Source: CAWJPW01 sp963844845
GTDB lineage: Bacteria; Acidobacteriota; Thermoanaerobaculia; Thermoanaerobaculales; Sulfomarinibacteraceae
Length of the DNA stretch: 64,000 nucleotides
Reading direction: 5' to 3'
Assembly: GCA_963844845.1 (NCBI GenBank)
Contig: CAWJPW010000003.1
Coordinates: forward strand, 248,001-312,000
The translations under genes were made by a program, and so were the position numbers. Below are positions 1-10,042 of this stretch, piece after piece; position 1 is the stretch's first letter; the number at the start of each line of letters is the position of its first letter. The notes below the pieces were generated by a model that saw nothing but the letters and a program-made list of their open reading frames with translations, was not told where the DNA came from and searched no databases.

Positions 1-339
1 CCACGCGGCATCCTTGACCAGCCCGAGCGACGTGACCTGCTCGACCATCGAATGAATCACCTCGCTGCGGTCGCGTGCAGAGAGGTTCGGGATGACCTGG
101 TCGGGGGTGAAGATCTCCTCGAGGGGGAGGTCCACGCTCTGGTTCGGAGTGACGCCCGAGGAGGCCACCGACTCGGCGGCGAGGGTGTCGAGATACTCGT
201 CCAGGAGCGCGCGCCGGAACCGCCACTGGCCTCCGATCTTGACGCCGGGTATCTTGCCCTCGTGGGCGAGACGAACCAGGGTCCTTTCGGCAAGCTTGAG
301 ATACTCTGCGGCCTCTTTGGCGGTCATGTACGCTTCCAT
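1..339 (-). CDS. HTH / PTS EIIA-Ntr-like regulator (3' end outside window)
   Basis: The 113 visible residues start at ATG 339, preceded by a GGAGG site. Residues 1-55 form an excisionase/MerR-like helix-turn-helix (MTAKEAAEYLKL, then GKIPGVKIGGQWRF). Residues 68-113 match the N-terminus of PTS EIIA-Ntr (PtsN) domains (PLEEIFTPDQVI, then an ARDRSEVIHSMVEQV helix). HTH-EIIA fusions of this kind are regulators; the partner and target genes cannot be told here, and the phosphorylatable histidine would lie beyond the window edge. It is divergent from acpP and has its own sigma70-like promoter at 383-411. Domain assignment is from sequence; the regulatory role is inference. Confidence 0.75.
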   Translation of the reverse strand, partial: MEAYMTAKEAAEYLKLAERTLVRLAHEGKIPGVKIGGQWRFRRALLDEYLDTLAAESVASSGVTPNQSVDLPLEEIFTPDQVIPNLSARDRSEVIHSMVEQVTSLGLVKDAAW

Positions 340-382
340 CCACGAACCTCCGGATTCCAGGCCGAGTGCGGCCTTGAATGGC

Positions 383-411
383 TGAGTACCCCTTTTTGAC
401 GGTGATGTCAA
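383..411 (-). promoter_or_regulatory. Sigma70-like promoter of the HTH-EIIA gene with an overlapping palindrome
   Basis: Read on the minus strand: TTGACA (411-406), a 17-base spacer, then TACTCA (388-383). The -35 is perfect and the -10 is weak. The -35 overlaps the inverted repeat TTGAC-N6-GTCAA at 396-411, a possible operator. Confidence 0.5.
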
Positions 412-499
412 GGGAAGCTGGGTGGGCTTGCGCCGGGCTTGCGCTGTATGCTATCTACGTGAGCGCTTAGAGAGTGCCGAACTCGAGGAGGAAAATGCT

Positions 500-742
500 A
501 TGGATGTGGAAGCCAAGGTGAAGGAGATTATTGTCCAGCAGCTCGGCGTGGACGCCGAGAAGGTGACGCTCGACGCGTCGTTCGTCGACGACCTCGGCGC
601 CGACTCGCTGGATACGGTGGAGCTGGTGATGGCCTTCGAAGAGGAGTTCGGGGTGGAGATCCCCGACGAGGCGGCGGAGAAGATCGCCACCGTGCGCAAC
701 GCCGTCGACTACCTCAAGGAGCACGCGGAGGGCGCCAGTTGA
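500..742 (+). CDS. acpP: Acyl carrier protein
   Basis: An 80-residue acidic protein carrying acyl chains on 4'-phosphopantetheine in type II fatty acid synthesis in the cytoplasm. The attachment serine is S36 in the DSLD motif, followed by the standard helix ([20 protein letters not shown]). Start ATG 500 is chosen because GAGGAGG lies about 6 bases upstream; the reading frame extends further upstream without ACP homology. The stop overlaps the TTG start of fabF by 4 bases, so the two are translationally coupled. Length is typical of the family. A TATGCT -10-like hexamer lies at 447-452. Confidence 0.97.
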   Translation: MDVEAKVKEIIVQQLGVDAEKVTLDASFVDDLGADSLDTVELVMAFEEEFGVEIPDEAAEKIATVRNAVDYLKEHAEGAS

Positions 743-1977
743 GCCGACGGGTGGTGGTGACCGGGCTCGGCCTGGTGTCGCCCCTCGGGAACGACACCAG
801 GAGCACCTGGGACGGGCTGCTGGCTGGCCGAAGCGGGGTCGGTCCCATCACCCATTTCGACGCCACTGACTGGTCCGCCCGCATCGCCGCCGAGGTGAAG
901 GGGTTTGACGTCGAGCAGCTGATGCCCGCCAAGGAGGCGCGCAAGTTCGACGTCTTCGTTCACTACGCGGTGGCGGCCTCGGATCAGGCGGTGGCGTCGT
1001 CGGGGCTCGAGATCACCGATGAGAACGCCCACCGGGTGGGGGTCGTCATCGGCTCCGGGATCGGCGGCCTGCCGCTCATTGAAGACACCCACTCGGTCCT
1101 GATTGAGAAGGGCCCACGCCGGGTCTCGCCCTTCTTCATCCCGGGCGCCATCATCAACATGTCGGCAGGGGTGGTGAGCATTCGCACCGGCGCCAAGGGT
1201 CCCAACATGGCGACCTGCACTGCCTGCTCGACCTCAGCCCACGCCATTGGCGACGCCCTGCTGTACATTCGCCACGGCTACGCCGACGCGATTATCGCCG
1301 GCGGCGCCGAAGCGGTGATCAGCCCCATGACGCTGGCGGGCTTCGCGTCCATGCGCGCCCTCTCCACCCGCAACGACGAGCCCGAGCGGGCGTCGCGCCC
1401 CTGGGACAAGGACCGGGACGGCTTCGTCATCGGTGAGGGAGCCGGCGTCGTAATGCTGGAGGAGCTCGAGCATGCGCTCCGGCGGGGCGCGCCGATTCTC
1501 GCGGAGGTACTGGGCTTTGGCATGTCGGGCGACGCCCACCACATCTCGGCTCCGGCCGAGGACGGCGATGGCGCGGTTCGCGTGATCCTCGCCGCCCTCG
1601 CCGACGCCGGCCTCAACCCCGGCGAGATCGACTATGTCAATGCCCACGGCACCTCCACGCCGCACGGGGACCGGGTGGAGACCATCGCCCTCAAGCGGGC
1701 GTTCGGCGAGCACGCCCACCGCCTCGCGGTGTCGTCCACCAAGTCGATGACCGGCCACCTGCTGGGTGCGGCCGGCGGCCTGGAGTTCGGCGTCACGGTG
1801 ATGGCGGCCAAACATGGGGTGGTGCCGCCCACAATCAACCTGGACGAGCCCGACCCCGAGAACGACCTAGATTATGTGCCGCACACCGCTCGGGAGATGC
1901 CCGTGCGCCGGGCGGTGACCAACTCGTTCGGGTTCGGTGGGACCAACGCGTGCCTGGTGGTGGGCCGGTTCGAGTGA
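739..1977 (+). CDS. fabF: Beta-ketoacyl-ACP synthase II
   Basis: Condenses malonyl-ACP with acyl-ACP in fatty acid elongation. The 412 residues match the family length. The active-site Cys is C163 in [10 protein letters not shown], and the two catalytic His lie in [11 protein letters not shown] and in [15 protein letters not shown]; the C-terminal [10 protein letters not shown] is intact. It starts at TTG 739 inside the acpP stop (TTGA overlap). The gene order acpP-fabF is the common one. The downstream 229 bp (1978-2206) shows no gene or convincing terminator. Confidence 0.97.
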   Translation: MSRRVVVTGLGLVSPLGNDTRSTWDGLLAGRSGVGPITHFDATDWSARIAAEVKGFDVEQLMPAKEARKFDVFVHYAVAASDQAVASSGLEITDENAHRVGVVIGSGIGGLPLIEDTHSVLIEKGPRRVSPFFIPGAIINMSAGVVSIRTGAKGPNMATCTACSTSAHAIGDALLYIRHGYADAIIAGGAEAVISPMTLAGFASMRALSTRNDEPERASRPWDKDRDGFVIGEGAGVVMLEELEHALRRGAPILAEVLGFGMSGDAHHISAPAEDGDGAVRVILAALADAGLNPGEIDYVNAHGTSTPHGDRVETIALKRAFGEHAHRLAVSSTKSMTGHLLGAAGGLEFGVTVMAAKHGVVPPTINLDEPDPENDLDYVPHTAREMPVRRAVTNSFGFGGTNACLVVGRFE

Positions 1978-2206
1978 CCAGCGCCCGTCGGCGGTTGGCG
2001 GCATCCGAGAGTAGGAGAGGAGCACGACGCTGACCGCCAGCCCGCACTACTCACCGGGATTCGTGATGAGGGCGGCGAGGTGGCACGCGCACCGGCGAGC
2101 CCGATCCGAGGCGTGCAGCGACGAGGGTGCACGTGTGCCGAGCACAGCAGCGCGCGAAGGCACCCCCGGGGGCGGCACGGCGCAGGCCGCAGTAGAAGTC
2201 CGGTGA

Positions 2207-4045
2207 ATGGTAGAAACTGAGCCTCGTCCGTCCACGCTGCACGGCTGGGCCGCACGGATGGCCCGGGTTGCAGGCCGCTTCGAGCTCTACGACTTCGGAC
2301 GCTGGCTCGTGATGGCGTCGCTCATCGGCGTGGTGGCCGGGCTCGGGGCCGCCTTCCTCACCTGGGGGATCAACGGCATCGCGTGGCTTCTCCACCACGA
2401 AGCGGTAGGGTTCGTGGCGCCGGGCCACGGCTCCCTCGAGGCGCCGGTGTGGACGCCTCCCCAGAGACCGTGGCTGCTGCTGCTCATCCTCCCCGCTGCC
2501 GGGCTGGTGGTGGGATGGCTGGTGCAGACCTTTGCCCCCGAGGCCGAGGGACACGGCACCGACGCGGTGATCCGAGCCTTCCATCGCGAGAGCTCCCGGA
2601 TCCGCAAGCGGGTGGTTCCGGTGAAGTTGCTGGCCTCGATGCTCACCATCGGGTCGGGCGGTTCGGCGGGCCGCGAGGGGCCCGTGGCCCAGGTGGGCGC
2701 CGGCTTCGGCAGCTACCTTTCGGAGCTCCTTCACCTGCCGCTGCAGGACCGCCGCATCATGGTGGTGGCGGGGGTGGCCGCCGGTATCGGCGGCATGTTC
2801 CGTGCCCCCCTGGGTGGCGCGCTCTTCGCCATCGAGGTGCTCTACTCAGAGAACGAGTACGAGTCGGAGGCCCTCATCCCCTCCATCATCGCCTCGATCA
2901 TCGCGTACGTGGTGAACGCGTCACTCACCGGCTGGGGGGTCATCTTCCGCAGCGCACCGGTGAGCTTCAGCCACCCCCTCGAGCTGCTCTCCTACCTGGT
3001 GTTGGGGATGATCCTGGCGGTGGTCGGGTTGCTGTACGTGAAGGTCTTCTACGGCACCCGCGACCGCTTCAAGGCGCTGCCGGTGCCCGAGTGGACGAAG
3101 CCCGCCATTGGCGCCTTCCTGGTGGGCCTCATCGCGCTGGCCCTGCCCCAGGTGCTGGGCGGCGGCTATGGTTGGATCCAGCTCACTCTGGACGCACAGC
3201 TGCCGCTCAAGCTCCTTCTCCTCCTCCTGCCGGCGAAGATCCTCGCCACCGCCTTCACCATCGCCTCAGGGGGCTCGGGTGGCGTGTTCGCGCCCTCGCT
3301 CATCATCGGTGGCATCACCGGTGCGGTGTTCGCCGAGCTTGTGGCCAGGGTGGCTCCGATAGCGGCACCGAACCCCACCGCCTGCGTCCTGGTGGGCATG
3401 GGGGCGTTCTTCGCCGGCGTCGCCAAGGTGCCCATCGCCTCGCTCATTCTGGTCGCCGAGATGAGCGGTTCGTACCGGCTCCTGGTGCCCATGATGCTGG
3501 CCGGCTCGGTGGCGTTCCTGCTCACCCGCGGAGTGAGCATCTACGAGCAGCAGGTCCCTGGGCGTATCGACTCGCCCACCCACCTGGGCGAGTTCCAGGT
3601 GGATGTGCTCGAGCAGCTCCAGGTGCGGCAGGTCCTCAAACCCGCCTCTGAGGTCGTCACCCTCGCCCCCGGGACTCCTTTCCACACCGTGCTCGAGATC
3701 GTCGCCGCCTCCGAGCAGGATTATTTCCCGGTGGTCAACGGCGAGGACAACCTGGTGGGGATGTTCTCGGTCTCGGACGTGCGCCGGGTGATGGCCTCCC
3801 CCGAGGTGTGGTCGGTGCTGGTGGCGGGCGACCTGGGGGCCGACGCCTCTGCCGTCGTCTACGTGCACCCCGACGACGACCTCCACACCGCGCTGCGTCG
3901 CTTCACGGGATTCGAGGTAAGCGTGCTGCCGGTGTTGGAGGGCCCACCGCCGGCACCGTTGGTGGGGATGGTGAGCCACCACCGCGTCATGGAGAAGTAC
4001 GTCGAGGCCATGCGACGCCTGCAGCGCGACTCAGCGACGGCATGA
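2207..4045 (+). CDS. ClC-family chloride channel/antiporter with C-terminal CBS domains
   Basis: A 612-residue inner-membrane anion transporter. Residues about 30-460 hold the ClC core: GSGGSAGREGP around residues 149-159 with the gating glutamate E157, and the later GGSGGVFAPSLIIGG pore motif. Residues about 470-600 form two CBS motifs (VLKPASEVVTLAPGTP and the YFPVVNG...GMFSVSDVRRVM region). The gating Glu suggests a Cl-/H+ exchanger rather than a channel, by family knowledge. The usual first motif GSGIPE is replaced by EGHGTDAV, a known variation in CBS-bearing bacterial ClCs. Start ATG 2207 has no strong SD; a later Met is possible. It stands alone between fabF and the etf operon. Confidence 0.92.
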   Translation: MVETEPRPSTLHGWAARMARVAGRFELYDFGRWLVMASLIGVVAGLGAAFLTWGINGIAWLLHHEAVGFVAPGHGSLEAPVWTPPQRPWLLLLILPAAGLVVGWLVQTFAPEAEGHGTDAVIRAFHRESSRIRKRVVPVKLLASMLTIGSGGSAGREGPVAQVGAGFGSYLSELLHLPLQDRRIMVVAGVAAGIGGMFRAPLGGALFAIEVLYSENEYESEALIPSIIASIIAYVVNASLTGWGVIFRSAPVSFSHPLELLSYLVLGMILAVVGLLYVKVFYGTRDRFKALPVPEWTKPAIGAFLVGLIALALPQVLGGGYGWIQLTLDAQLPLKLLLLLLPAKILATAFTIASGGSGGVFAPSLIIGGITGAVFAELVARVAPIAAPNPTACVLVGMGAFFAGVAKVPIASLILVAEMSGSYRLLVPMMLAGSVAFLLTRGVSIYEQQVPGRIDSPTHLGEFQVDVLEQLQVRQVLKPASEVVTLAPGTPFHTVLEIVAASEQDYFPVVNGEDNLVGMFSVSDVRRVMASPEVWSVLVAGDLGADASAVVYVHPDDDLHTALRRFTGFEVSVLPVLEGPPPAPLVGMVSHHRVMEKYVEAMRRLQRDSATA

Positions 4046-4053
4046 TCCACTGG

Positions 4054-4106
4054 TGAATGGCCATTCAGTCTGGTACACTCGGGTTGACTGAATGACGGTT
4101 CAGTCA
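4054..4106 (+). promoter_or_regulatory. etfBA promoter with two TetR/FadR-type operators
   Basis: A perfect 14-bp palindrome TGAATGGCCATTCA lies at 4054-4067, then an extended -10 TGGTACACT (hexamer 4074-4079), then TGACTGAA-N6-TTCAGTCA at 4085-4106 over the expected transcription start. The two sites share the half-site TGAATG. Bacillus FadR (TetR family) binds TGAATGA-type palindromes in fatty-acid-degradation operons that include etfBA, so a FadR-like repressor is the best inference. No regulator gene is adjacent. Confidence 0.7.
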
Positions 4107-4148
4107 CTTTTTGGCGAGTCTTTCAACTTCCACTCGAGGGGAGGCCCA

Positions 4149-4940
4149 ATGAAGTGCATCGTATGTATGACCCACGTGCCCGACACGGCGTCGGTCATCA
4201 AGGTGGGGCCGGACGGTAAGCACATCGACGAGACCGGCATCAAGTGGATCGTGTCGCCGTACGACGAATACGCCCTGGAGGAAGCTCTCAAGATCACCGA
4301 GGCGCAGGGCGGCGAGGTGACGGTGATCAGCTACGGTCCGGCGCGGGCTGAGCAGGGCCTGCGCGAGTGCCTGGCGCGAGGCGCAGGTGCGGCCGTCCAC
4401 GTGGTGGGTGGCGAGGGCACGCTCGGCGACGCCTTTAGCATCGCCAAGGTCCTCGCGGCCGCCATCAAGGGGCGCGAGTTCGACCTTGTGCTGTGCGGCG
4501 TCGAGGGTGTCGGCACCGACAACGCCATGGTGGGACCCATGCTCGCGGAGCTCCTCGATCTGCCGCACGTCTCGGGGATCATCAAGCTCGAGCTGGGCGA
4601 CGGCTCGCTCACCGCCGAGCGCGAGATTGAAGGCGGCCACGAGGTCTACACCGCGCCGCTGCCAGCGCTGCTGACGGCGCAAAAGGGCCTCAACGAGCCG
4701 CGCTACTCCTCGCTCAAGGGGATCATGGCGGCCAAGCGCAAGCCGGTGGAGAGCACGACGCCCGGCGACCTCGGCCTCGACGAGGCCCAGCTCGCGGGTG
4801 CCGAGGCGTGCTACCAGGTGCGCAGCCTCGAGCTGCCGCCGCCCAAGGAGGCGGGAACCATCATCAACGGGGAGGACGATCCCAAGGCGGCGGCTAGCCA
4901 GCTGGTCAAGCTCCTCCACGAAGAGGCCAAGGCGGTATAG
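4149..4940 (+). CDS. etfB: Electron transfer flavoprotein subunit beta
   Basis: A 263-residue AMP/FAD-handling subunit that, with EtfA, carries electrons from acyl-CoA dehydrogenases to ETF:quinone oxidoreductase. Typical features are MKCIVCMTHVPDT at the N-terminus, SPYDEYALEEALK near residue 38 and GVEGVGTDNAMVGPMLAELL near residue 118. Start ATG 4149 follows GAGGGGAGG; the open frame begins further upstream, inside the operator. etfA follows after 9 bases. Transcription is probably controlled by the palindromes at 4054-4106. Confidence 0.95.
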   Translation: MKCIVCMTHVPDTASVIKVGPDGKHIDETGIKWIVSPYDEYALEEALKITEAQGGEVTVISYGPARAEQGLRECLARGAGAAVHVVGGEGTLGDAFSIAKVLAAAIKGREFDLVLCGVEGVGTDNAMVGPMLAELLDLPHVSGIIKLELGDGSLTAEREIEGGHEVYTAPLPALLTAQKGLNEPRYSSLKGIMAAKRKPVESTTPGDLGLDEAQLAGAEACYQVRSLELPPPKEAGTIINGEDDPKAAASQLVKLLHEEAKAV

Positions 4941-4949
4941 GAGGGCGGC

Positions 4950-5921
4950 ATGGCGGGAATCCTCGTTTTCATCGAGCAGCGCGACGGCACCATCCGCAAA
5001 GGCTCCCTCGAGGCGCTCAGCGAAGCGCGACGGCACGCCGGCACGGCTGATTGGCCGGTGGCGGCGGTCCTGGTGGGCCACGGCATCGCCGACCAGGCGG
5101 CCGGGCTCGGCAGCTACGGCGCCCAGGCGGTCTACGTCGCCGACGACCCAAACCTCAAGCTTTACTCCGCCGAGGGCTACGCCGAGGCGGTGGTGGCGGC
5201 GGCCAGGGACTTCGACCCCGATGCGGTCTTTTTCTCGGCCACCGCCATGGGCGCCGACCTGATGCCGCGGGCGGCGGCGCGGCTCGGCATCGGCGGCCTC
5301 GCCGATGTCACCGAACTGAAGCTCGACGGTGGCGCCTTCGTGGTCACTCGTCCGGTGTACTCCGCCAAGGCCTTCGCCACGGTGGACGCCGCCGGCAAGA
5401 AACCCCAGGTCGTCAGCCTGCGGCCGAACGTGTTCGGCGCCGAGGAGGTGGGGGGCACCGCCGAGGTCAAGAAGCTCGACGGGCTCTCGCTCTCCATCCG
5501 CGGGATGGTCAAGGAGCTGGCGGCCTCCGAGGGCGGCGAGCTGGACGTGGCCGAGGCCGACGTCATCATCTCCGGTGGGCGCGGCATCAAGGGCCCGGAG
5601 AACTGGGACTTGATCCGCGAGCTGGCCGGGCTGCTCGGCGCCGCGGTCGGCGCCTCCCGCGCGGTGGTGGACGCCGGCTGGATCGAGCACTCGCACCAGG
5701 TCGGCCAGACCGGCAAGGTGGTGAGCCCCTCGCTGTACGTGGCTGTGGGGATCTCGGGCGCCATCCAGCACCTCGCTGGGATGAGTTCTTCCAAGATCAT
5801 CGTCGCCGTCAACAAGGACCCCGACGCACCGATCTTCAAGGTGGCGGACTATGGGGTGGTGGGCGACCTCTTCCAGGTTCTCCCGCCCATGATCGAGGAG
5901 ATCAAGAAGCTCAAGGCGTGA
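4950..5921 (+). CDS. etfA: Electron transfer flavoprotein subunit alpha
   Basis: A 323-residue FAD-binding partner of EtfB. The C-terminal FAD domain is complete: GGRGIKGPENW at about 209, the GQTGKVVSPSLYVAVGISG stretch, then NKDPDAPIFKVADYGVVGD. Length is normal. It is the last gene of the etfBA operon and is followed by a strong intrinsic terminator at 5948-5979. No etf-QO or acyl-CoA dehydrogenase gene is adjacent, so its electron donors are encoded elsewhere. Confidence 0.95.
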   Translation: MAGILVFIEQRDGTIRKGSLEALSEARRHAGTADWPVAAVLVGHGIADQAAGLGSYGAQAVYVADDPNLKLYSAEGYAEAVVAAARDFDPDAVFFSATAMGADLMPRAAARLGIGGLADVTELKLDGGAFVVTRPVYSAKAFATVDAAGKKPQVVSLRPNVFGAEEVGGTAEVKKLDGLSLSIRGMVKELAASEGGELDVAEADVIISGGRGIKGPENWDLIRELAGLLGAAVGASRAVVDAGWIEHSHQVGQTGKVVSPSLYVAVGISGAIQHLAGMSSSKIIVAVNKDPDAPIFKVADYGVVGDLFQVLPPMIEEIKKLKA

Positions 5922-5947
5922 CGCCCCAGCGCGCACCGAGTAGAACC

Positions 5948-5979
5948 GAGCGCCCCGGGCAACCGGGGCGCTCTTCTTT
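5948..5979 (+). terminator. Intrinsic terminator after etfA
   Basis: An 11-bp perfect stem GAGCGCCCCGG / CCGGGGCGCTC with a 4-base loop (GCAA), followed by TTCTTT. It lies 26 bases after the etfA stop. Confidence 0.9.
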
Positions 5980-6000
5980 GGATTCTGCGGGTGGTGCACG

Positions 6001-6480
6001 GCCGCCGGGGCACGCTCCGGGAGGGTAGGGGAAACCGCTCTCTCTGAAATGTATGGGTCGCGCCGGCGCCGGCCCTCTGGCCGCGCTTCGCTTGGTCGCC
6101 TTCGTCGGCATGACCACGAGGTCAGTGCCTCCTCGGCTCGGTCGCGAATCGCACCCAGGGACCTCTGGTGGAGCGACTCGTGCCGTTGCTGAACGCCATG
6201 GGGAGAGGTGCCAGGTTGAAACCTGGCACCGTCCGCCGGGGGACGGCTCGAGCGCCTTCTGCTACGGCCCGCGATGCGGCGCCCCCCGCGGCGGCTGCGC
6301 CACCATGGGGAACGCCACCTCGCGGCCCTCGCGACGAAGGCGACGCCGTCCCCCTCGTCGACGCCATGTCCCACCCACCCACCCGGTGCCGTCGCCTGCG
6401 GCGACGGAAGACGGCGCCCCAACCACTACCTGTCATCCTGAGCAAGCGAAGGCCCGAAGGGCCGGAGCGCGTCGAAGGAC
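6001..6480 (+). repeat. A-element copy 1 (A1), fused to a C-element left arm
   Basis: About 470 bp of non-coding sequence, similar over its whole length to A2 (59868-60345). It opens with GCCGCCGGGGCACG, the left arm of C-element C1, then the shared GCTCCGGGAGGGTAGGG. At 6209-6232 is a hairpin, GGTGCCAGGT-TGAA-ACCTGGCACC; A2 has a different hairpin at the same place. It ends near TGTCATCCTGAGCAAGCGAAGG, which resembles a short palindromic repeat common in many bacterial genomes. Reading frames here are shadows of the repeat. Confidence 0.75.
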
Positions 6481-6541
6481 CCCCTGGCCGAAGCCGGCAC
6501 AAGCCTGCAGCCAGAGGCGAGGCCCCACCGAGTGCGGTGTA

Positions 6542-6562
6542 GGCGCGCGTCCTACGCGCGCC
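6542..6562 (+). repeat. H0 hairpin upstream of B1
   Basis: GGCGCGCGT-CCT-ACGCGCGCC, preceded by GTGTA and followed by CACCCTT. Block 2 has the same flanks at 26910-26930 with a compensating base-pair change (GGCGCGCGA / TCGCGCGCC). Confidence 0.65.
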
Positions 6563-6621
6563 ACCCTTGGCACTGGTGCGGACTCCGTCGTCCCGGCAAA
6601 CCACGCCCGGTCAGCGGAGGA

Positions 6622-6900
6622 GGCTCACCACCGCCTCGGAGCAGAGGTCCTCCGGCGGAGGTGCCGTCCCGGACACTTTTCCCGAACGGCCTCCTCGTTT
6701 GCAGCGCGATCGCGGAAACAGTGTCCGGGGGGGCACTCACGGCCCTTGGCATGCGGAGCAGCCGCCCCAAACGACCAAGCAGGCGACTCGGCGCTGAGGG
6801 CCCGGGGGCGGCCGTGATGCCGCGCGGCAGCGCATGTCGTCGCCGCCCCCGGGTCCGCGCCGACGGGCGGCGGCCCAGCGGCCGCCCGGGAGCCGGAGCC
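6622..6900 (+). repeat. B-element copy 1 (B1)
   Basis: Module I: hairpin with arms 6661-6682 and 6714-6736, core CGGACACT / AGTGTCCG. Module II: conserved single-stranded block 6737-6794, ending GCAGGCGACTCGGCGC. Module III: 15-bp stem 6798-6812 / 6842-6856, core CCCGGGGGCGGC / GCCGCCCCCGGG. Module IV: GGGCGGC 6865-6871 / GCCGCCC 6881-6887, followed by GGGAGCCGG. It lies between etfA and glyQ, both on the same strand. No protein family is encoded in either strand. Confidence 0.8.
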
Positions 6901-7046
6901 CGGAGAAGGCCCAAGGCCGGTCCAAGCCGTGAAGCGGACGGGCATACCCCGGCGCTGCCTTTGCGCCCCGCCGAGACCCCCATTCGCGACCCTCCGTAGC
7001 CTACCCGTCGCGTGCTAGACTCCCCTCTTGCTGGAGGGGAGGAGAC

Positions 7047-7957
<911 letters not shown>

Positions 7958-7958
<1 letters not shown>

Positions 7959-10042
7959 TGGCCGACTTCCTGCTCGAGATCCGCACCGAGGAGATCCCGG
8001 CCAACGCGCTCGCCTCCGCTCGCGAGCAGCTCGCCGCCGGCGTCGAGAGGGTCCTCGCCGAGGCCGGCTTCAGCGGCGCCAGCGTGCGCGCGTTGTCCAC
8101 CAACCGGCGGCTGGCGGTCAAGGTCCGCTACCTACCGGCCCGACAGGAGGACCGTCGCGAGGAGGTTACGGGACCGCCGAGGTCGGCGGCCTTCACCGCC
8201 GACGGCGCGCCCACCAAGGCGGCCGAGGGCTTCGCCCGCAAGGTCGGCGTACCGGTGGAGGACCTCCGCCTGGTGGAGACCGACAGGGGCGAGTACGTGG
8301 CTGCCACGGTGCTGCTGAACGGCCGCACGACCCGTGACCTGCTCGCCGACGCCCTGCCCGGGGTCGTGACCGGTCTCCACTTCCCGAAGATGATGCGCTG
8401 GGGTACCGGCGAGCACAGCTTCGTGCGCCCGGTGCACGGCCTGGTCGCGGTGCTCGACGGCGAGGTGGTCCCGCTCACGCTCTTCGGGCACCGTGCCACC
8501 CACGCCACGGTGGGCCACCGCGTGCATGCTCCCGAGGCGTTCATCATCCAGGAGCCGAGCGCGTACGAGGACATGCTTGCCGAGCGCACCGTGCTGGTGG
8601 AGCCGGCAGTGCGCCTTCATATCCTCGAGCAGCGGGCGCGTGAGCTCGCCGCCGAGGTCGACTGCAAGGTCCATCCCGACCCCCGGCTGGTGGCCGAGCA
8701 CGTGGAGCTGGCCGAGTACCCCCGCCTGCTCCTGGGGAGCTTCGACCCGGCTTTCCTGGAGCTGCCGCGGGAGGTGGTCATCACCACCCTGCGCCACCAT
8801 CAGAAGTGCCTCGTGCTGGAGCGCTCGGACGGTGGCCTAGCTCCCTACTTCCTTACTGTCATCGACCGTGCCGACGACCCCAAGGGCCTGATCCGCCAGG
8901 GCAACGAGTGGGTCATCGGGGCGCGTCTCGCCGATGCCCGCTTCTTCTTCAGCGAGGACCGTAAGCACACCCTCGACGAGCTGGTGCCCGGACTCGACCG
9001 CCTCGACTTCCACCGCAAGCTCGGCTCCCTGGGCGACAAGGCGCGGCGAGTGGGCGAGCTGGCGGTCTACCTGGCCGCCGCGGCCGGGAGCGACGAGAGC
9101 GCGGACGAGCTGCGTCGGCTCTCCGCTCTGGTCAAAGCGGATCTCGTCACCCACATGGTGGGCGAGTTTCCCGAGCTCCAGGGAGTGATGGGCGGGCACT
9201 ACCTGCGCCTCGCGGGCGAGCCGTCCGAGGTGTGGACGGCGGCCCGCGACCACTACCGCCCCCAGGGCTTCGACGGCGCGCTCCCCGAGTCGGGGCTCGG
9301 CCGTCTGGTGGGTGCAGCCGACCGGCTCGACACGGTGGTCGGCCTGTTCGCGGTGGGTGAGGTGCCGTCAGGCTCCCGTGACCCCTTCGGCCTACGTCGG
9401 GCGGCACAGGGCCTAGTGAAGATCGTGATGGAGTCAGGCTGGGAAGTCGACCTCCGGGCGGCGGCGGCACGCGCCCTCGAGCTGGCGGGCGAGGCTGTTG
9501 CGGGGGAGCTCGAGGCCGTGACGACGCTTGTCGACACCTTCCTGAGTGAGCGGGTGCGACGCTACCTGGTGGAGATGGAGGGCCTCTCCGGTGACACCGT
9601 CGATGCGGTGCTGGAGGCGGGCTGGACCAATCTGCCCGAGCTGGCTGCGCGTGGGCGCGCGCTGGAGGCGGTGCGGGCCGAGCCCCAGTTCCGCTCCCTC
9701 GCTCTCGCATTCAAGCGGGTTCGGAACATCACCGAGGGCCAGCCGGACGCCAACGTGAACCCCGAGCTGCTCTCCGAGCAGGCCGAGCGCGAGCTGGCCG
9801 CTACGGCTCGGGCGTTCCACGACGACCTCGGGACGCTGCTTCCCGAGCGGCGTCTGGGGGATGCCTTCACCGCCATGGGGACTCTCGCCGAGGTCCTCGA
9901 TCGTTTCTTCGTCGAGGTCCTGGTGATGGCCGAGGACGAGGGAGTGCGGAGCAACCGCATCGCCCTCCTCAAGGGGCTGAGGCGCGACTTCCTCACCCTC
10001 GCTGATCTCTCGAAGCTGCAAGTGGAAGGAGCTGATCAATGA
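7958..10042 (+). CDS. glyS: Glycine--tRNA ligase beta subunit
   Basis: A 694-residue tRNA-binding subunit partnering GlyQ. It begins [18 protein letters not shown], has the HD-like central segments ([35 protein letters not shown]) and ends with a DALR-type anticodon-binding region. Start ATG 7958 lies in the glyQ stop; the open frame extends upstream inside glyQ in another phase. The stop overlaps the ppdK start (ATGA), so the three genes form one transcription unit. Confidence 0.95.

Noticed and set aside
4104..6422. A 772-residue minus-strand frame antisense to etfBA
   Set aside because: Antisense to two well-supported genes and low-complexity Arg/Gly/His-rich; no family resemblance.
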